21,864 nucleotides of DNA from Candidatus Nitromaritima sp. SCGC AAA288-L16. GTDB taxonomy: Bacteria > Nitrospinota > Nitrospinia > Nitrospinales > VA-1. The translations under genes were made by a program, and so were the position numbers. The notes below the pieces were generated by a model. The model did not search any database and was not told the DNA's origin. It was given only the letters and a program-made list of their open reading frames with translations. The DNA is taken from contig AQTY01000029.1 of assembly GCA_000372225.1 (NCBI GenBank), positions 1 through 21,864 of the forward strand, given 5' to 3'. Every line of letters begins with the position of its first letter. Positions within the stretch are counted from its first letter, which is position 1. Below are positions 8,171 through 15,224 of the stretch, one piece after another.

Positions 8171-8647
8171 ATGTACAGAATAGGAAACGGATACGATGTT
8201 CACCGTTTGATAAAAGGGCGTAAACTCATTCTCGGAGGTGTGGATATTCCACACAATCTTGGACTCGATGGGCATTCTGATGCCGATGTCCTGTGCCACG
8301 CGCTGTGTGACTCACTTCTAGGAGCCTCCGGCGCGGGTGACCTCGGAAAATATTTCCCCGATACGGATAACAAATGGAAAGGCGTCTCTAGTTTAGTCTT
8401 GTTGGAAAAATCCGGGGAACTGGTCGCTGAACGCGGTTTTCAAATCTCCAATATTGATACCACCATCGTTGCACAACAACCAAAAATTGGCCCGCATATT
8501 GAGTCGATGACTATAAATATCTCTGAAACCCTTAATATTGATCCAAATCAAATTAATATTAAGGCGACCACTACCGAACGACTCGGATTCGCAGGGCGCG
8601 AAGAGGGGATTGCCGCTTACGCCGTTGCCCTTCTGCAAACCAAATAG
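8171..8647 (+). CDS. ispF: 2-C-methyl-D-erythritol 2,4-cyclodiphosphate synthase
   Basis: IspF cyclises CDP-ME 2-phosphate to MEcPP in the MEP pathway and acts as a homotrimer. The 158 residues are of standard length. They contain the zinc ligands D9 and H11 (GYDVHRL) and H43 (DGHSDADVLCHAL), the GDLGKYFPDTD loop and the C-terminal ATTTERLGFAGREEGIAAYAVALL. It starts 22 bases after dxr, so both are likely one transcript. Its partner ispD is not in the window and is not fused to it, unlike IspDF proteins in some groups. A weak hairpin (AGCTA 8668-8672, TAGCT 8681-8685) followed by AATTTT may close the transcript. Confidence 0.97.
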   Translation: MYRIGNGYDVHRLIKGRKLILGGVDIPHNLGLDGHSDADVLCHALCDSLLGASGAGDLGKYFPDTDNKWKGVSSLVLLEKSGELVAERGFQISNIDTTIVAQQPKIGPHIESMTINISETLNIDPNQINIKATTTERLGFAGREEGIAAYAVALLQTK

Positions 8648-8667
8648 CTACTGAAATTCAACTCCCA

Positions 8668-8694
8668 AGCTAAAACATCTTAGCTAATTTTGTC
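8668..8694 (+). terminator. Weak candidate terminator after ispF
   Basis: AGCTA (8668-8672) and TAGCT (8681-8685) form a short 5-bp stem followed by AATTTTGTC. The stem is short and AT-rich, so termination would be inefficient. It is the only candidate at the end of the long + strand gene run. Confidence 0.25.
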
Positions 8695-8797
8695 TAGTTC
8701 CCAATTTTTTTGTGAGATAAAAATCTTACAATCTAAATCTTCATCTCTGTCAACTGATATAACATAAATTGATTACTGAAGAATAATCCGCCTAAAC

Positions 8798-10804
8798 ATG
8801 AAAAAAATAATCTGTGTTTTACTGGGTGTATTGATCTTGGCCTTGTACTGGAAAGTTCAATACCACGAATTCATCAATTATGACGATGGCCGTTATATAA
8901 CAGAAAATAAACATATAAAGGATTTTTCGAAAGAAAATTTTATCTGGGCGTTTACCAGTTCATATGCCGCCAATTGGCACCCCATTACCTGGTTATCGCA
9001 CATGCTTGACATTCGCCTTTATGGGTTAAATCCAAAAGGTCACCACCTAACCAGCCTGGCACTTCATATAACGAATTCACTCCTTTTATTTTTAGTCTTT
9101 GCGCGAATGACGGGATCAATTTGGAGAAGCTGCTTTGTTGCCTCATTGTTTGCTTTTCATCCTATCAATATTGAGTCTGTTGCATGGGTAGCAGAACGTA
9201 AAAATGTCTTGAGCACCTTTTTCTGGTTGTTGACGACGTGGGCTTATGTTCACTATATCCAGAAAAGAAATTTAGCTAGATACAGTATGGTCGTTCTATT
9301 CTTCGCTCTTGGCTTAATGTCGAAGGCCATGCTTGTCACCTTACCCTTTGTCTTACTTTTACTTGATTATTGGCCCTTAAAACGTTTCGAGATAGCACAC
9401 CTTAAAAGAATTTTTTCGGGTGAAACGCAAAATCAAATTGAATATAAAAAGAAACTTTTAAATTTGATTTTTGAAAAAATTCCCCTTCTATTTTTAGTAG
9501 TTGGTTCATGCATTGTTACATTATCAGCGCAAAAGTTGGCAGGGGCCATTGTATCTATTGAAACTGTACAAACAACAACACGTATCAGTAATGCACTAGT
9601 TTCATATTTAGTTTATTTAGAAAAAATGATGTGGCCTAAAGATTTTTCAGTTTTTTATCCTTACCCCATTAATGAATCATATATGTGGAAGGGCCTGATG
9701 AGTGGCTTTGTTTTAACAGGTATAACAATAATAATATTACGACTGATCAAAAAGGCTCCCTATCTTTCCGTTGGTTGGTTTTGGTACCTTGGGACCCTAA
9801 TACCTGTTATTGGATTGGTTCAGGTTGGACAGCAGATGATGGCCGACAGATATGCATACGTCCCTCTAATTGGAATATTTATCATCATCGCATGGGGACT
9901 GCCGGACCTTTTACAAAATTATCCTTTTAGAAAGAAACTGTTGTCTGTTTTAGCAGGAATATTTTTTTCTGTACTAATTACATTAACCTCGGTCCAGTTG
10001 CAATACTGGGAAAATAGTGTAAAGCTTTTTGAACATGCCATTGAGGTGACTCTCAAAAAATATCCCAGTTTTGTTGGTATATACAATAATCTTGGTGTCG
10101 TTCTAAATGAGCAAATGAAGTTTGAAGAGGCTATGGCCCATCTTAAAAATGCGGTCAAACTTCAACCTGCCTATTCCGAAGCACATAATAATCTTGGCAA
10201 TTCCCTAAGTGGATTGAATCGTTTTCAAGAAGCTAATATTTCCTATAAAGAAGCTATAAGACTTAAACCTGATTATCCCGAAGCACACAACAATTTTGCT
10301 AATTCTCTAAGTAAAAAGCGTGAGAATTTAGAGGAGGCTATTTTTCACTATAAGAAAGCTATTCAACTCAAACCAGAATTTTACGAAGCGCATTTCAATT
10401 TAGGAGTAACCTTAAATAAATGGAATGATTCCGATCAGGCCATTGGTCACCTACAAGAAGCGATTAGACTTGAACCGAATTTATCTGAACCACATTTAGT
10501 CCTTGGAAATATTTTTAGCCAGAAAAAAAAATTTAAAACGGCTACAGATCACCTCGAAACTGTCATCAAAATGGACCCAAATAATGCCATCGCCCATAAC
10601 AGTCTTGGAAGTGCTTTAGGAGAACAAGGGAATTTTAAGCAAGCCATTAAGCACTTTAATACCTCAGTAAAAATTAACCCCCACTATGTAGAGGCCCACC
10701 AAAATCTTGGTACAGCATTATCAATCCTCGGGCAGTCTGATAAATCAGTTGATCATTTTAAAATTGCGAAAGAACTTGCGGTTAATGAAAAATTAAAACA
10801 ATGA
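8798..10804 (+). CDS. TMTC-like GT-C membrane protein with TPR repeats
   Basis: The 668-residue protein has two halves. Residues 1 to about 410 contain around ten hydrophobic segments, with an early acidic loop motif NYDDGRYIT, WHPITWLSHMLD and FHPINIESVAWVAERKNVLS. These are the hallmarks of the bacterial proteins related to eukaryotic TMTC and other GT-C O-glycosyltransferases that use polyprenyl-phosphate sugars. Residues from about 424 to 660 form seven consecutive TPR units (pattern A/G-x-x-Y/H-N-N-L-G then A-I-x-x-x-P), likely periplasmic and binding a protein partner or acceptor. The sugar and target cannot be told from sequence. No strong Shine-Dalgarno precedes the ATG. Its last 4 bases (ATGA) overlap the start of the next gene, so the two were translationally coupled. 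Confidence 0.85.
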   Translation: MKKIICVLLGVLILALYWKVQYHEFINYDDGRYITENKHIKDFSKENFIWAFTSSYAANWHPITWLSHMLDIRLYGLNPKGHHLTSLALHITNSLLLFLVFARMTGSIWRSCFVASLFAFHPINIESVAWVAERKNVLSTFFWLLTTWAYVHYIQKRNLARYSMVVLFFALGLMSKAMLVTLPFVLLLLDYWPLKRFEIAHLKRIFSGETQNQIEYKKKLLNLIFEKIPLLFLVVGSCIVTLSAQKLAGAIVSIETVQTTTRISNALVSYLVYLEKMMWPKDFSVFYPYPINESYMWKGLMSGFVLTGITIIILRLIKKAPYLSVGWFWYLGTLIPVIGLVQVGQQMMADRYAYVPLIGIFIIIAWGLPDLLQNYPFRKKLLSVLAGIFFSVLITLTSVQLQYWENSVKLFEHAIEVTLKKYPSFVGIYNNLGVVLNEQMKFEEAMAHLKNAVKLQPAYSEAHNNLGNSLSGLNRFQEANISYKEAIRLKPDYPEAHNNFANSLSKKRENLEEAIFHYKKAIQLKPEFYEAHFNLGVTLNKWNDSDQAIGHLQEAIRLEPNLSEPHLVLGNIFSQKKKFKTATDHLETVIKMDPNNAIAHNSLGSALGEQGNFKQAIKHFNTSVKINPHYVEAHQNLGTALSILGQSDKSVDHFKIAKELAVNEKLKQ

Positions 10805-11214
10805 ATCATAAAAACTTTTTGGAAAATCAGCCAGGGGAGGGGATATTTTTACGGCACTGGGATCTAATCTCTTTATTCGTTATCCTGTTAACCATAACAA
10901 AACTAAGATTCCCTTTTCTGGAAATTCCTCTCGAACGTGATGAGGGTGCCTATGCCTATATGGCTCAATTACTTTTAGAGGGAGTCCTTCCTTACACTCA
11001 AGCATACTCGCTTTACTTTCCGGGTGCCTTTATAATCTACGTATTGACTTTTCTTATCCTCGGGCCAACTATTTTTGCAATTCACTTTTGCTTGCTGATC
11101 GCTAATTTAATCACCATTATTATTATTTTTTTGATTGGTAAAAAACTTTTTTATTCTTTAGCAGGGGTCGTCTCTGGAGCAACCTTCGGTTTACAGGGAA
11201 GAATAAAAAAATAG
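10801..11214 (+). pseudogene. Truncated GT-C (ArnT/PMT-like) glycosyltransferase, N-terminal part
   Basis: The 137 codons encode the start of a polytopic glycosyltransferase. A first membrane helix lies at about 21-40, followed by the periplasmic loop motif ERDEGAYAYMAQLLLEG (residues 45-61) typical of PMT_2/ArnT-type GT-C enzymes. Two more hydrophobic stretches reach residue ~130. Full-length relatives have roughly 450-550 residues and about ten or more helices, so most of the protein is missing. The last five codons (GRIKK) and the stop lie in the A-run and stem of the terminator that serves the opposite-strand genes, so the frame was broken exactly at that junction. It overlaps the TPR gene by 4 bases. 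Activity is unlikely. No remainder of the gene is seen in the window. Confidence 0.75.
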
Positions 11215-11241
11215 GGCCAACCACACAAGGCGGTTGACCCT
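11203..11241 (-). terminator. Rho-independent terminator of the secreted-protein pair
   Basis: On the minus strand AGGGTCAACC pairs with GGTTGGCCCT (stem 11213-11241, 10 bp with one G-U, 9-base loop). It is followed by ATTTTTTTATTC (about 11203-11212). It lies 22 bases beyond the stop of the minus-strand gene at 11264. The stop codon of the truncated + strand glycosyltransferase falls inside it. Confidence 0.85.
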
Positions 11242-11263
11242 ATAATAACTTAGTTGATACTTT

Positions 11264-12022
11264 CTAGTTGATACCTCGTCCTGTACCCGAGGTATTTTTT
11301 GCTACACTTTCTACCCCCGTAGCATCAAAAAGAGGGGCATTCTTTGTCCCCCCGCTCACAGACGAATCATGCATATCTCCGACAAACTCGAGGGCAAAAC
11401 CGGCACCATTCGATGTCTTGTAAACCACACCCCACATAGAAAGCTGACTGATGTTATCGAATCTTTGTACACTTCCGCTAGTATAGGCACCCGGACGACT
11501 CCCTGTACCAGTACCAAAAGCCGGATGCGTACCTACTCCCCATACCTTGATATTGCCAAACTGGCTGGCATCTGACGTAGTGATTATATGCGTCAGGGTA
11601 TCGGTGAATGAGGAATTACTAACGTTAATGGTGGCATGACTCTGATTAACAACAAAAACCCGGTGAGTCTCACCAGCTGAAACCGTAAACACGGCGGCCC
11701 TTCCAGCTTCGGTATTCGGGACCGTGGTCATATTCATCGCTTCAACAACCACCCCGATTGAAGTATGAGCTGTAGCAAGAGACGGATGGCTGATACCAAT
11801 AAAGGTATAAGTGTCATCAGCTACCACCTGCGCATAAGGTGCGATGGCGATACGATTATTCCAATTAGGACCAATCCCACAATTACCATCATCATTAGTC
11901 GCAAGCATAAGCGAGCTCTCACATGGAGCCCCAGTGACTGTAGACGCAGCTTGAGCGGTCTGGGCGGTCATTATTCCAAACCCAAGCATAACAAGCATTA
12001 AAAATAAATTTAACTTTTTCAT
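11264..12022 (-). CDS. Secreted protein of unknown family, paralog 1
   Basis: The ATG at 12020-12022 is preferred over a TTG one codon earlier because AGGGAGA lies about 8 bases upstream. The product has 252 residues. A clear signal peptide (MKKLNLFLMLVMLGFGIMTA, cleavage near AQA-AS) predicts export. The mature part is rich in Thr, Ser, Asn and Gly with alternating hydrophobic residues, suggesting beta structure. It has two cysteines early (PCESS, NCGIG) that could form a disulfide. It shares three blocks with the neighbouring gene: YTFIGISHPSL, FTVSAGETHRVFVVNQSHATIN and GFALEFVGDMHDSS. I recognise no named domain. It is downstream of its paralog with a 66-base gap and ends at a strong terminator. 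A surface or extracellular role is inference. Confidence 0.8.
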   Translation of the reverse strand: MKKLNLFLMLVMLGFGIMTAQTAQAASTVTGAPCESSLMLATNDDGNCGIGPNWNNRIAIAPYAQVVADDTYTFIGISHPSLATAHTSIGVVVEAMNMTTVPNTEAGRAAVFTVSAGETHRVFVVNQSHATINVSNSSFTDTLTHIITTSDASQFGNIKVWGVGTHPAFGTGTGSRPGAYTSGSVQRFDNISQLSMWGVVYKTSNGAGFALEFVGDMHDSSVSGGTKNAPLFDATGVESVAKNTSGTGRGIN

Positions 12023-12088
12023 CAATTATTCTCCCTAATATATCTTTAAGCCAATCTCTTGGCATAAATTTAAATGATAAAACATAGA

Positions 12089-12778
12089 CTAATGAAGGTT
12101 GACACCTGAAGCCCCAATGCTAGTCGCCGACTGGTGGTACAGATAACCAGATGGCAGTGAGGTACTATCATTCATGTCACCGATAAATTCCATGGCAAAA
12201 CCAGTAGTGTTCGCTTCGACGATGATTGAACCCCAGTAGGCAAGCATGGTTGTATCTCTGAAACCCCCGCCTATGTCCGCGCTCTGGCGCGGTTTTGAAC
12301 CGACGTATTTCAACTCGGGATGAGACGTTTGCGGGTTGATACGAAGATGCCCGTATGTATAATTCGTGGTACCAGATAAAAAAACCGCCGACGAGATATT
12401 CGTTGAGTTAATGGTAGAGTGGTTCGTCGGGACAATAAACACACGCTGGGTAGCCCCGGCAGAAATGGTGAAACTTTCAGCAGTGTCGTACGCGGTTCCG
12501 GCACTAGTGATAGCGTTGATGGTAACACCGATTTGTGAAGCCATACCCGAAAGCGATGAGTGGGAAACCGCGATGAAGGTATAAGAAACCCCACCCTCGA
12601 CCTGCCAATATGGAGAAACGACCATATAACTGTTGGCATATTTCCCGTCACCATCACTAAAATCTCTACTTGCATTATCGCTGGCGGCATTAGCTCCAAA
12701 AGCATTGCCTACCAAAAGAGCAAGAAATGCAGTCATAACGATACCGATTAAATATCGCTTTAAGTGATTGATTTTCAT
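12089..12778 (-). CDS. Secreted protein of unknown family, paralog 2
   Basis: The 229-residue product has AGGAG 9 bases before its ATG. Its signal peptide ends near NAFGANAA-SD. The mature chain has no cysteine cluster and no further membrane segment. Blocks shared with the downstream gene, in the same order, are YTFIAVSHSSL (about residue 66), FTISAGATQRVFIVPTNHSTIN (about 102-123) and GFAMEFIGDMNDST (about 194-207). LAYWGSIIVEA matches LSMWGVVYKTS. The two proteins are clearly paralogs that have diverged well beyond a recent duplication. This gene is first in the pair and is preceded by the long regulatory-looking gap 12779-13613. No function is recognised. Confidence 0.8.
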   Translation of the reverse strand: MKINHLKRYLIGIVMTAFLALLVGNAFGANAASDNASRDFSDGDGKYANSYMVVSPYWQVEGGVSYTFIAVSHSSLSGMASQIGVTINAITSAGTAYDTAESFTISAGATQRVFIVPTNHSTINSTNISSAVFLSGTTNYTYGHLRINPQTSHPELKYVGSKPRQSADIGGGFRDTTMLAYWGSIIVEANTTGFAMEFIGDMNDSTSLPSGYLYHQSATSIGASGVNLH

Positions 12779-12856
12779 TGTTTTCTACTCCTGTATATTC
12801 AAATTGATATATTCAAGTGAATTAAAATTTATAAAAAACGGTATTCGTTTTGACCG

Positions 12857-12867
12857 ACCGTCACGGT
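12857..12867. promoter_or_regulatory. Palindrome, possible operator
   Basis: ACCGT-C-ACGGT is a perfect 11-base dyad 79 bases upstream of the start of the minus-strand secreted-protein gene. It is a GC-richer island in AT-rich DNA and is preceded by GACCGACCG. Its size fits a repressor site, but no regulator is identified. Confidence 0.25.
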
Positions 12868-13433
12868 TTCTCTCACCACCCCCTTTTCTGATTAAAAAAA
12901 CGTTAATATTAAACAGTAATCGTTATTTTTTCCCTTAAAAACATTGTAATTGATCAACCAACATCCCTAAACGGCATTACCATTTAAGGGGCGTCATGCA
13001 AAAACCAATGCTTCAGCTATAAAATAACACTAGTCAGCTATCCTATCGGTTGATAAAGCCAATACCTTAAAAAAAATTAACGGTTTTTATGTTTTAGGGC
13101 ATCTATTTTATCTCTTATTTTTTTAAAAATTTTAATACTTTTCAAATGATTTAGAGAGTCCAACCTTCACCGATATCTATCTCATTGAATTTTATAGATT
13201 TATATTATTTGTTAACGTTTTTATCGGTTGCCTATAGCATCGGTGCGCGATCTGTCTGATATCTTCATATATTCTTAAAATTAACGTAGCCCAGACACTA
13301 TGATTCAGACATCGCGGGTTAGCAAAATGGCCCCTCCAAATCATATGGAAGAACCTACGCTACCATCCGAATAATATTGGGTTGATTCTTATCTTTAAAG
13401 ATTATTTGGCTTCGTAATTAATGAAATATCAAT

Positions 13434-13508
13434 TAGTATTGATAGAATAGATTCTGTATAGTATTGATAAAATAGATATTATCTAGTATTGATAAAATAG
13501 ACACCATC
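13434..13508. repeat. Three tandem 25-bp direct repeats
   Basis: Copies begin at 13434, 13459 and 13484, an exact 25-base period. The shared core is TAGTATTGATARAATAGA (18 bases) followed by a variable 7-base tail. Just before copy 1 the sequence TATCAAT (13427-13433) and ATTGATA (13438-13444) form a perfect 7-bp inverted repeat with a TAGT loop. The array is iteron-like and may be a protein-binding array. It does not have CRISPR spacing. Confidence 0.7.
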
Positions 13509-13613
13509 TCATGATTGTAAAATTCTAAGAATACCCAAATAGAGTGGGGGTTAGGTGGTTGCAAATATTTAAGCCTGCCATCGATCAGGTCAGCCGGTTA
13601 AATATTTTTAAAA

Positions 13614-13642
13614 TTGGGAAAACCGGCCAGATTGTTTATAAT
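13614..13642 (+). promoter_or_regulatory. Sigma-70 promoter for the RodZ-like gene
   Basis: TTGGGA (13614-13619, 4 of 6 of the -35 consensus), a 17-base spacer and a perfect TATAAT (13637-13642). Transcription would start near 13649, leaving a leader of about 185 bases. The inverted repeat GCCGGTT (13593-13599) / AACCGGC (13621-13627) straddles the -35 and could be an operator or could form in upstream DNA. Confidence 0.55.
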
Positions 13643-13834
13643 CCAGCGACTGAACAGTGTGGTTCTTTTTAAAGTTCGTCGATTAGAATGTGGGTCCAAC
13701 GAAACCATACTTAAGTTGGGATCACTCCAATCTAAAAATCAAGTTTTCTCAAAGATTCTGAAACTCTCAGGCCTGACTCATACTTCAACCAATGCCTTAA
13801 AATATATCTGAACTTTTTTAATGCGGAAACAACT

Positions 13835-14815
13835 ATGGCAGAAGATTTTGGTTCTTATTTAAAATCTGAACGTGAACTCCGGGGTGTCACCCTGGAAGAA
13901 TTGAATTCAAAAACCAGGATCCCCGTCCGTTATCTACTGGCGCTGGAAAACAACCAGTTTGAGGAACTACCCGAAGAGGTGTTTATAAAAGGGTACATTC
14001 AATCTATTTCTAAAGTCATTGGGGCTCAAGAGGATGATGTGCTCTCTACCTACATGGACATAAAGAACACTGCTCCTTCCATAAACACCAATAATCCAAG
14101 CACCTTAAATCAAAAACATTCCACGCTCGACCCAAAATTTATTTTTGTACTGAGCCTTACCGTTTTATTTTTATCGGGGGTCGCATGGGGTATAAATATT
14201 CTAATTCACAAGTTCAATAAGGATTCAACAGAATCTATCTCCGCACTGTCTAAGCAAAAACAAGACAAGATGATAGAAGAACCTGTAAATAATTTATCTT
14301 CCGAAAATGCTAAGACCAACGATACATCGACCACCTTGACTATATCCGAATTACCTTCCACAACCTCGACACTCGGTTCCAAGGTACCTATTGAAGAACC
14401 ACCTAATAATCTTTTCACAAAACCTGTTGGTGATCTGAAGAATTTATCCGCAACAGTGAATAATGAGGACCCCGAAGAAGAACTTAACCAAAGTGTACTC
14501 ATTGATATAGCAGGTAAAGAAAATATAAGCGATGCTTCCGCCCCACCTAAGGAAAGTAATATACCGTTGAAGTTACGTGTCAAAATCAAGGGTAACGTCT
14601 GGTTTAATATAATGGTGGATGATTCTCCAGTCGAGACCTTTGTGCTCACAAAAGGATCTGAAAAAATATTTTATGGGAAAAAACAATACCTCATAAACGC
14701 TGGCGATAAAAATTTAATCGACCTGACACTCAATGATACGGCAATTAATTTTCCGAATGGAAACAAAGAAGATCTCGTCACAAATTTTACCATCAACGCA
14801 CAACTCGTTGAGTAA
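13835..14815 (+). CDS. RodZ-like cell-shape protein (HTH_25, membrane, DUF4115)
   Basis: RodZ proteins bridge the cytoplasmic MreB filaments to the wall elongation machinery. Residues 1-75 form the cytoplasmic HTH domain typical of the family (YLKSERELRGVTLEELNSKT, IPVRYLLALENNQFEELPEE, VFIKGYIQSISKVIG). A single membrane helix lies at about 101-124. A Ser/Thr/Asn/Glu-rich periplasmic linker follows to about 240, then a DUF4115 beta domain (KLRVKIKGNVWFNIMVDDS, KQYLINAGD, INFPNGNK). At 326 residues it is of normal length and apparently complete. A GCGGAA motif is about 10 bases before the ATG. The promoter at 13614-13642 and a 185-base leader precede it. The gene symbol rodZ would be reasonable, but the family is diverse and mreB is not nearby. 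Confidence 0.85.
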   Translation: MAEDFGSYLKSERELRGVTLEELNSKTRIPVRYLLALENNQFEELPEEVFIKGYIQSISKVIGAQEDDVLSTYMDIKNTAPSINTNNPSTLNQKHSTLDPKFIFVLSLTVLFLSGVAWGINILIHKFNKDSTESISALSKQKQDKMIEEPVNNLSSENAKTNDTSTTLTISELPSTTSTLGSKVPIEEPPNNLFTKPVGDLKNLSATVNNEDPEEELNQSVLIDIAGKENISDASAPPKESNIPLKLRVKIKGNVWFNIMVDDSPVETFVLTKGSEKIFYGKKQYLINAGDKNLIDLTLNDTAINFPNGNKEDLVTNFTINAQLVE

Positions 14816-14937
14816 GTTCTGTCAGCACCAGGTTAACCAGTTCACCTGTATTAAATAGTTATTCTTTCAATTATAAAGAAATTATTGTATGAAGCAAGAC
14901 ATGTCATAACGCTTAATTTCATCTATAAAAATTTTTC

Positions 14938-15174
14938 ATGAACGAAGCATCCGGGCCTACTAAACTCAAAGGAGCCAAGCAAATTGCTTACTGTACCTGC
15001 ATGCAATCAGCTCACTGGCCTCATTGTGATGCTACCCACCATACCGCTGGTGGTAGTGGGCCGAAAATTATTGAACTAGATAAAGATAAAACCTATCTGT
15101 TATGTAGATGCTTCAAAAGCAAAAATAAACCTTTCTGCGATGGTTCCCACCTAAATACCAAACCTGATCGTTGA
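14938..15174 (+). CDS. Double CDGSH iron-sulfur domain protein
   Basis: A 78-residue protein with two tandem CDGSH motifs (pattern C-x-C-x2-S-x3-P-x-C-D-x-x-H). Each supplies the 3Cys-1His set for a [2Fe-2S] cluster: C19, C21, C30, H34 (variant CDATH) and C56, C58, C67, H71 (canonical CDGSH). There is no membrane anchor or signal, so it is soluble and cytoplasmic. The double-motif layout matches the mitoNEET-related class that includes CISD3. Family members are linked to redox or iron-sulfur handling, but the specific partner is unknown. It sits alone between the RodZ-like and SUMF1-like genes. No clear Shine-Dalgarno is seen. Confidence 0.88.
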   Translation: MNEASGPTKLKGAKQIAYCTCMQSAHWPHCDATHHTAGGSGPKIIELDKDKTYLLCRCFKSKNKPFCDGSHLNTKPDR

Positions 15175-15224
15175 TCCCGCCTGTCCAATTCATTGCACGG
15201 CCATTCAATTTAAAGAAGCCTGTA

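Larger units (their letters stand above)
12779..13613. other. Long AT-rich intergenic region
   Basis: About 835 bases hold no convincing gene. The longest frames are very short, for example a 24-codon ORF at 13300-13374 without a ribosome binding site. It separates the divergent secreted-protein pair and the RodZ-like gene. Visible elements are a perfect palindrome ACCGTCACGGT at 12857-12867 about 80 bases upstream of the minus-strand gene, three tandem 25-bp repeats at 13434-13508, and an inverted repeat GCCGGTT/AACCGGC at 13593-13627 around the RodZ promoter -35. The rest shows nothing I can name. Confidence 0.6.

Noticed and set aside
12050..12063. Hairpin GCCAA-TCTC-TTGGC between the two secreted-protein genes
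   Set aside because: It has a 5-bp stem and no T-run on the minus strand. It may affect the mRNA but does not support a terminator.
13300..13374. 24-codon ORF in the long intergenic gap
   Set aside because: There is no ribosome binding site, no recognisable sequence, and length expected by chance.
13434..13508. CRISPR array
   Set aside because: The repeats are directly adjacent with no spacers of constant length, only three copies exist, and no cas gene is in the window.
13614..13811. 65-codon + strand ORF before the RodZ-like gene, with an end (SKILKLSGL) faintly like a STAS domain
   Set aside because: Its TTG start is the -35 box of a good promoter (TATAAT at 13637-13642), it has no ribosome binding site, and the STAS-like resemblance is limited to a few residues. 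It is better read as the leader of the RodZ-like gene.
14829..14860. Terminator after the RodZ-like gene (CAGGT...ACCTG with a 10-base loop)
   Set aside because: The stem is only 5 bp and is followed by TATTAAATAG instead of a T-run, so it is too weak to call.
15171..15224. TTG start that would extend the SUMF1-like protein by 18 residues and overlap the CDGSH gene
   Set aside because: The ATG at 15225 has a better-placed purine-rich site and leaves a normal export signal. The extension adds no recognisable feature.
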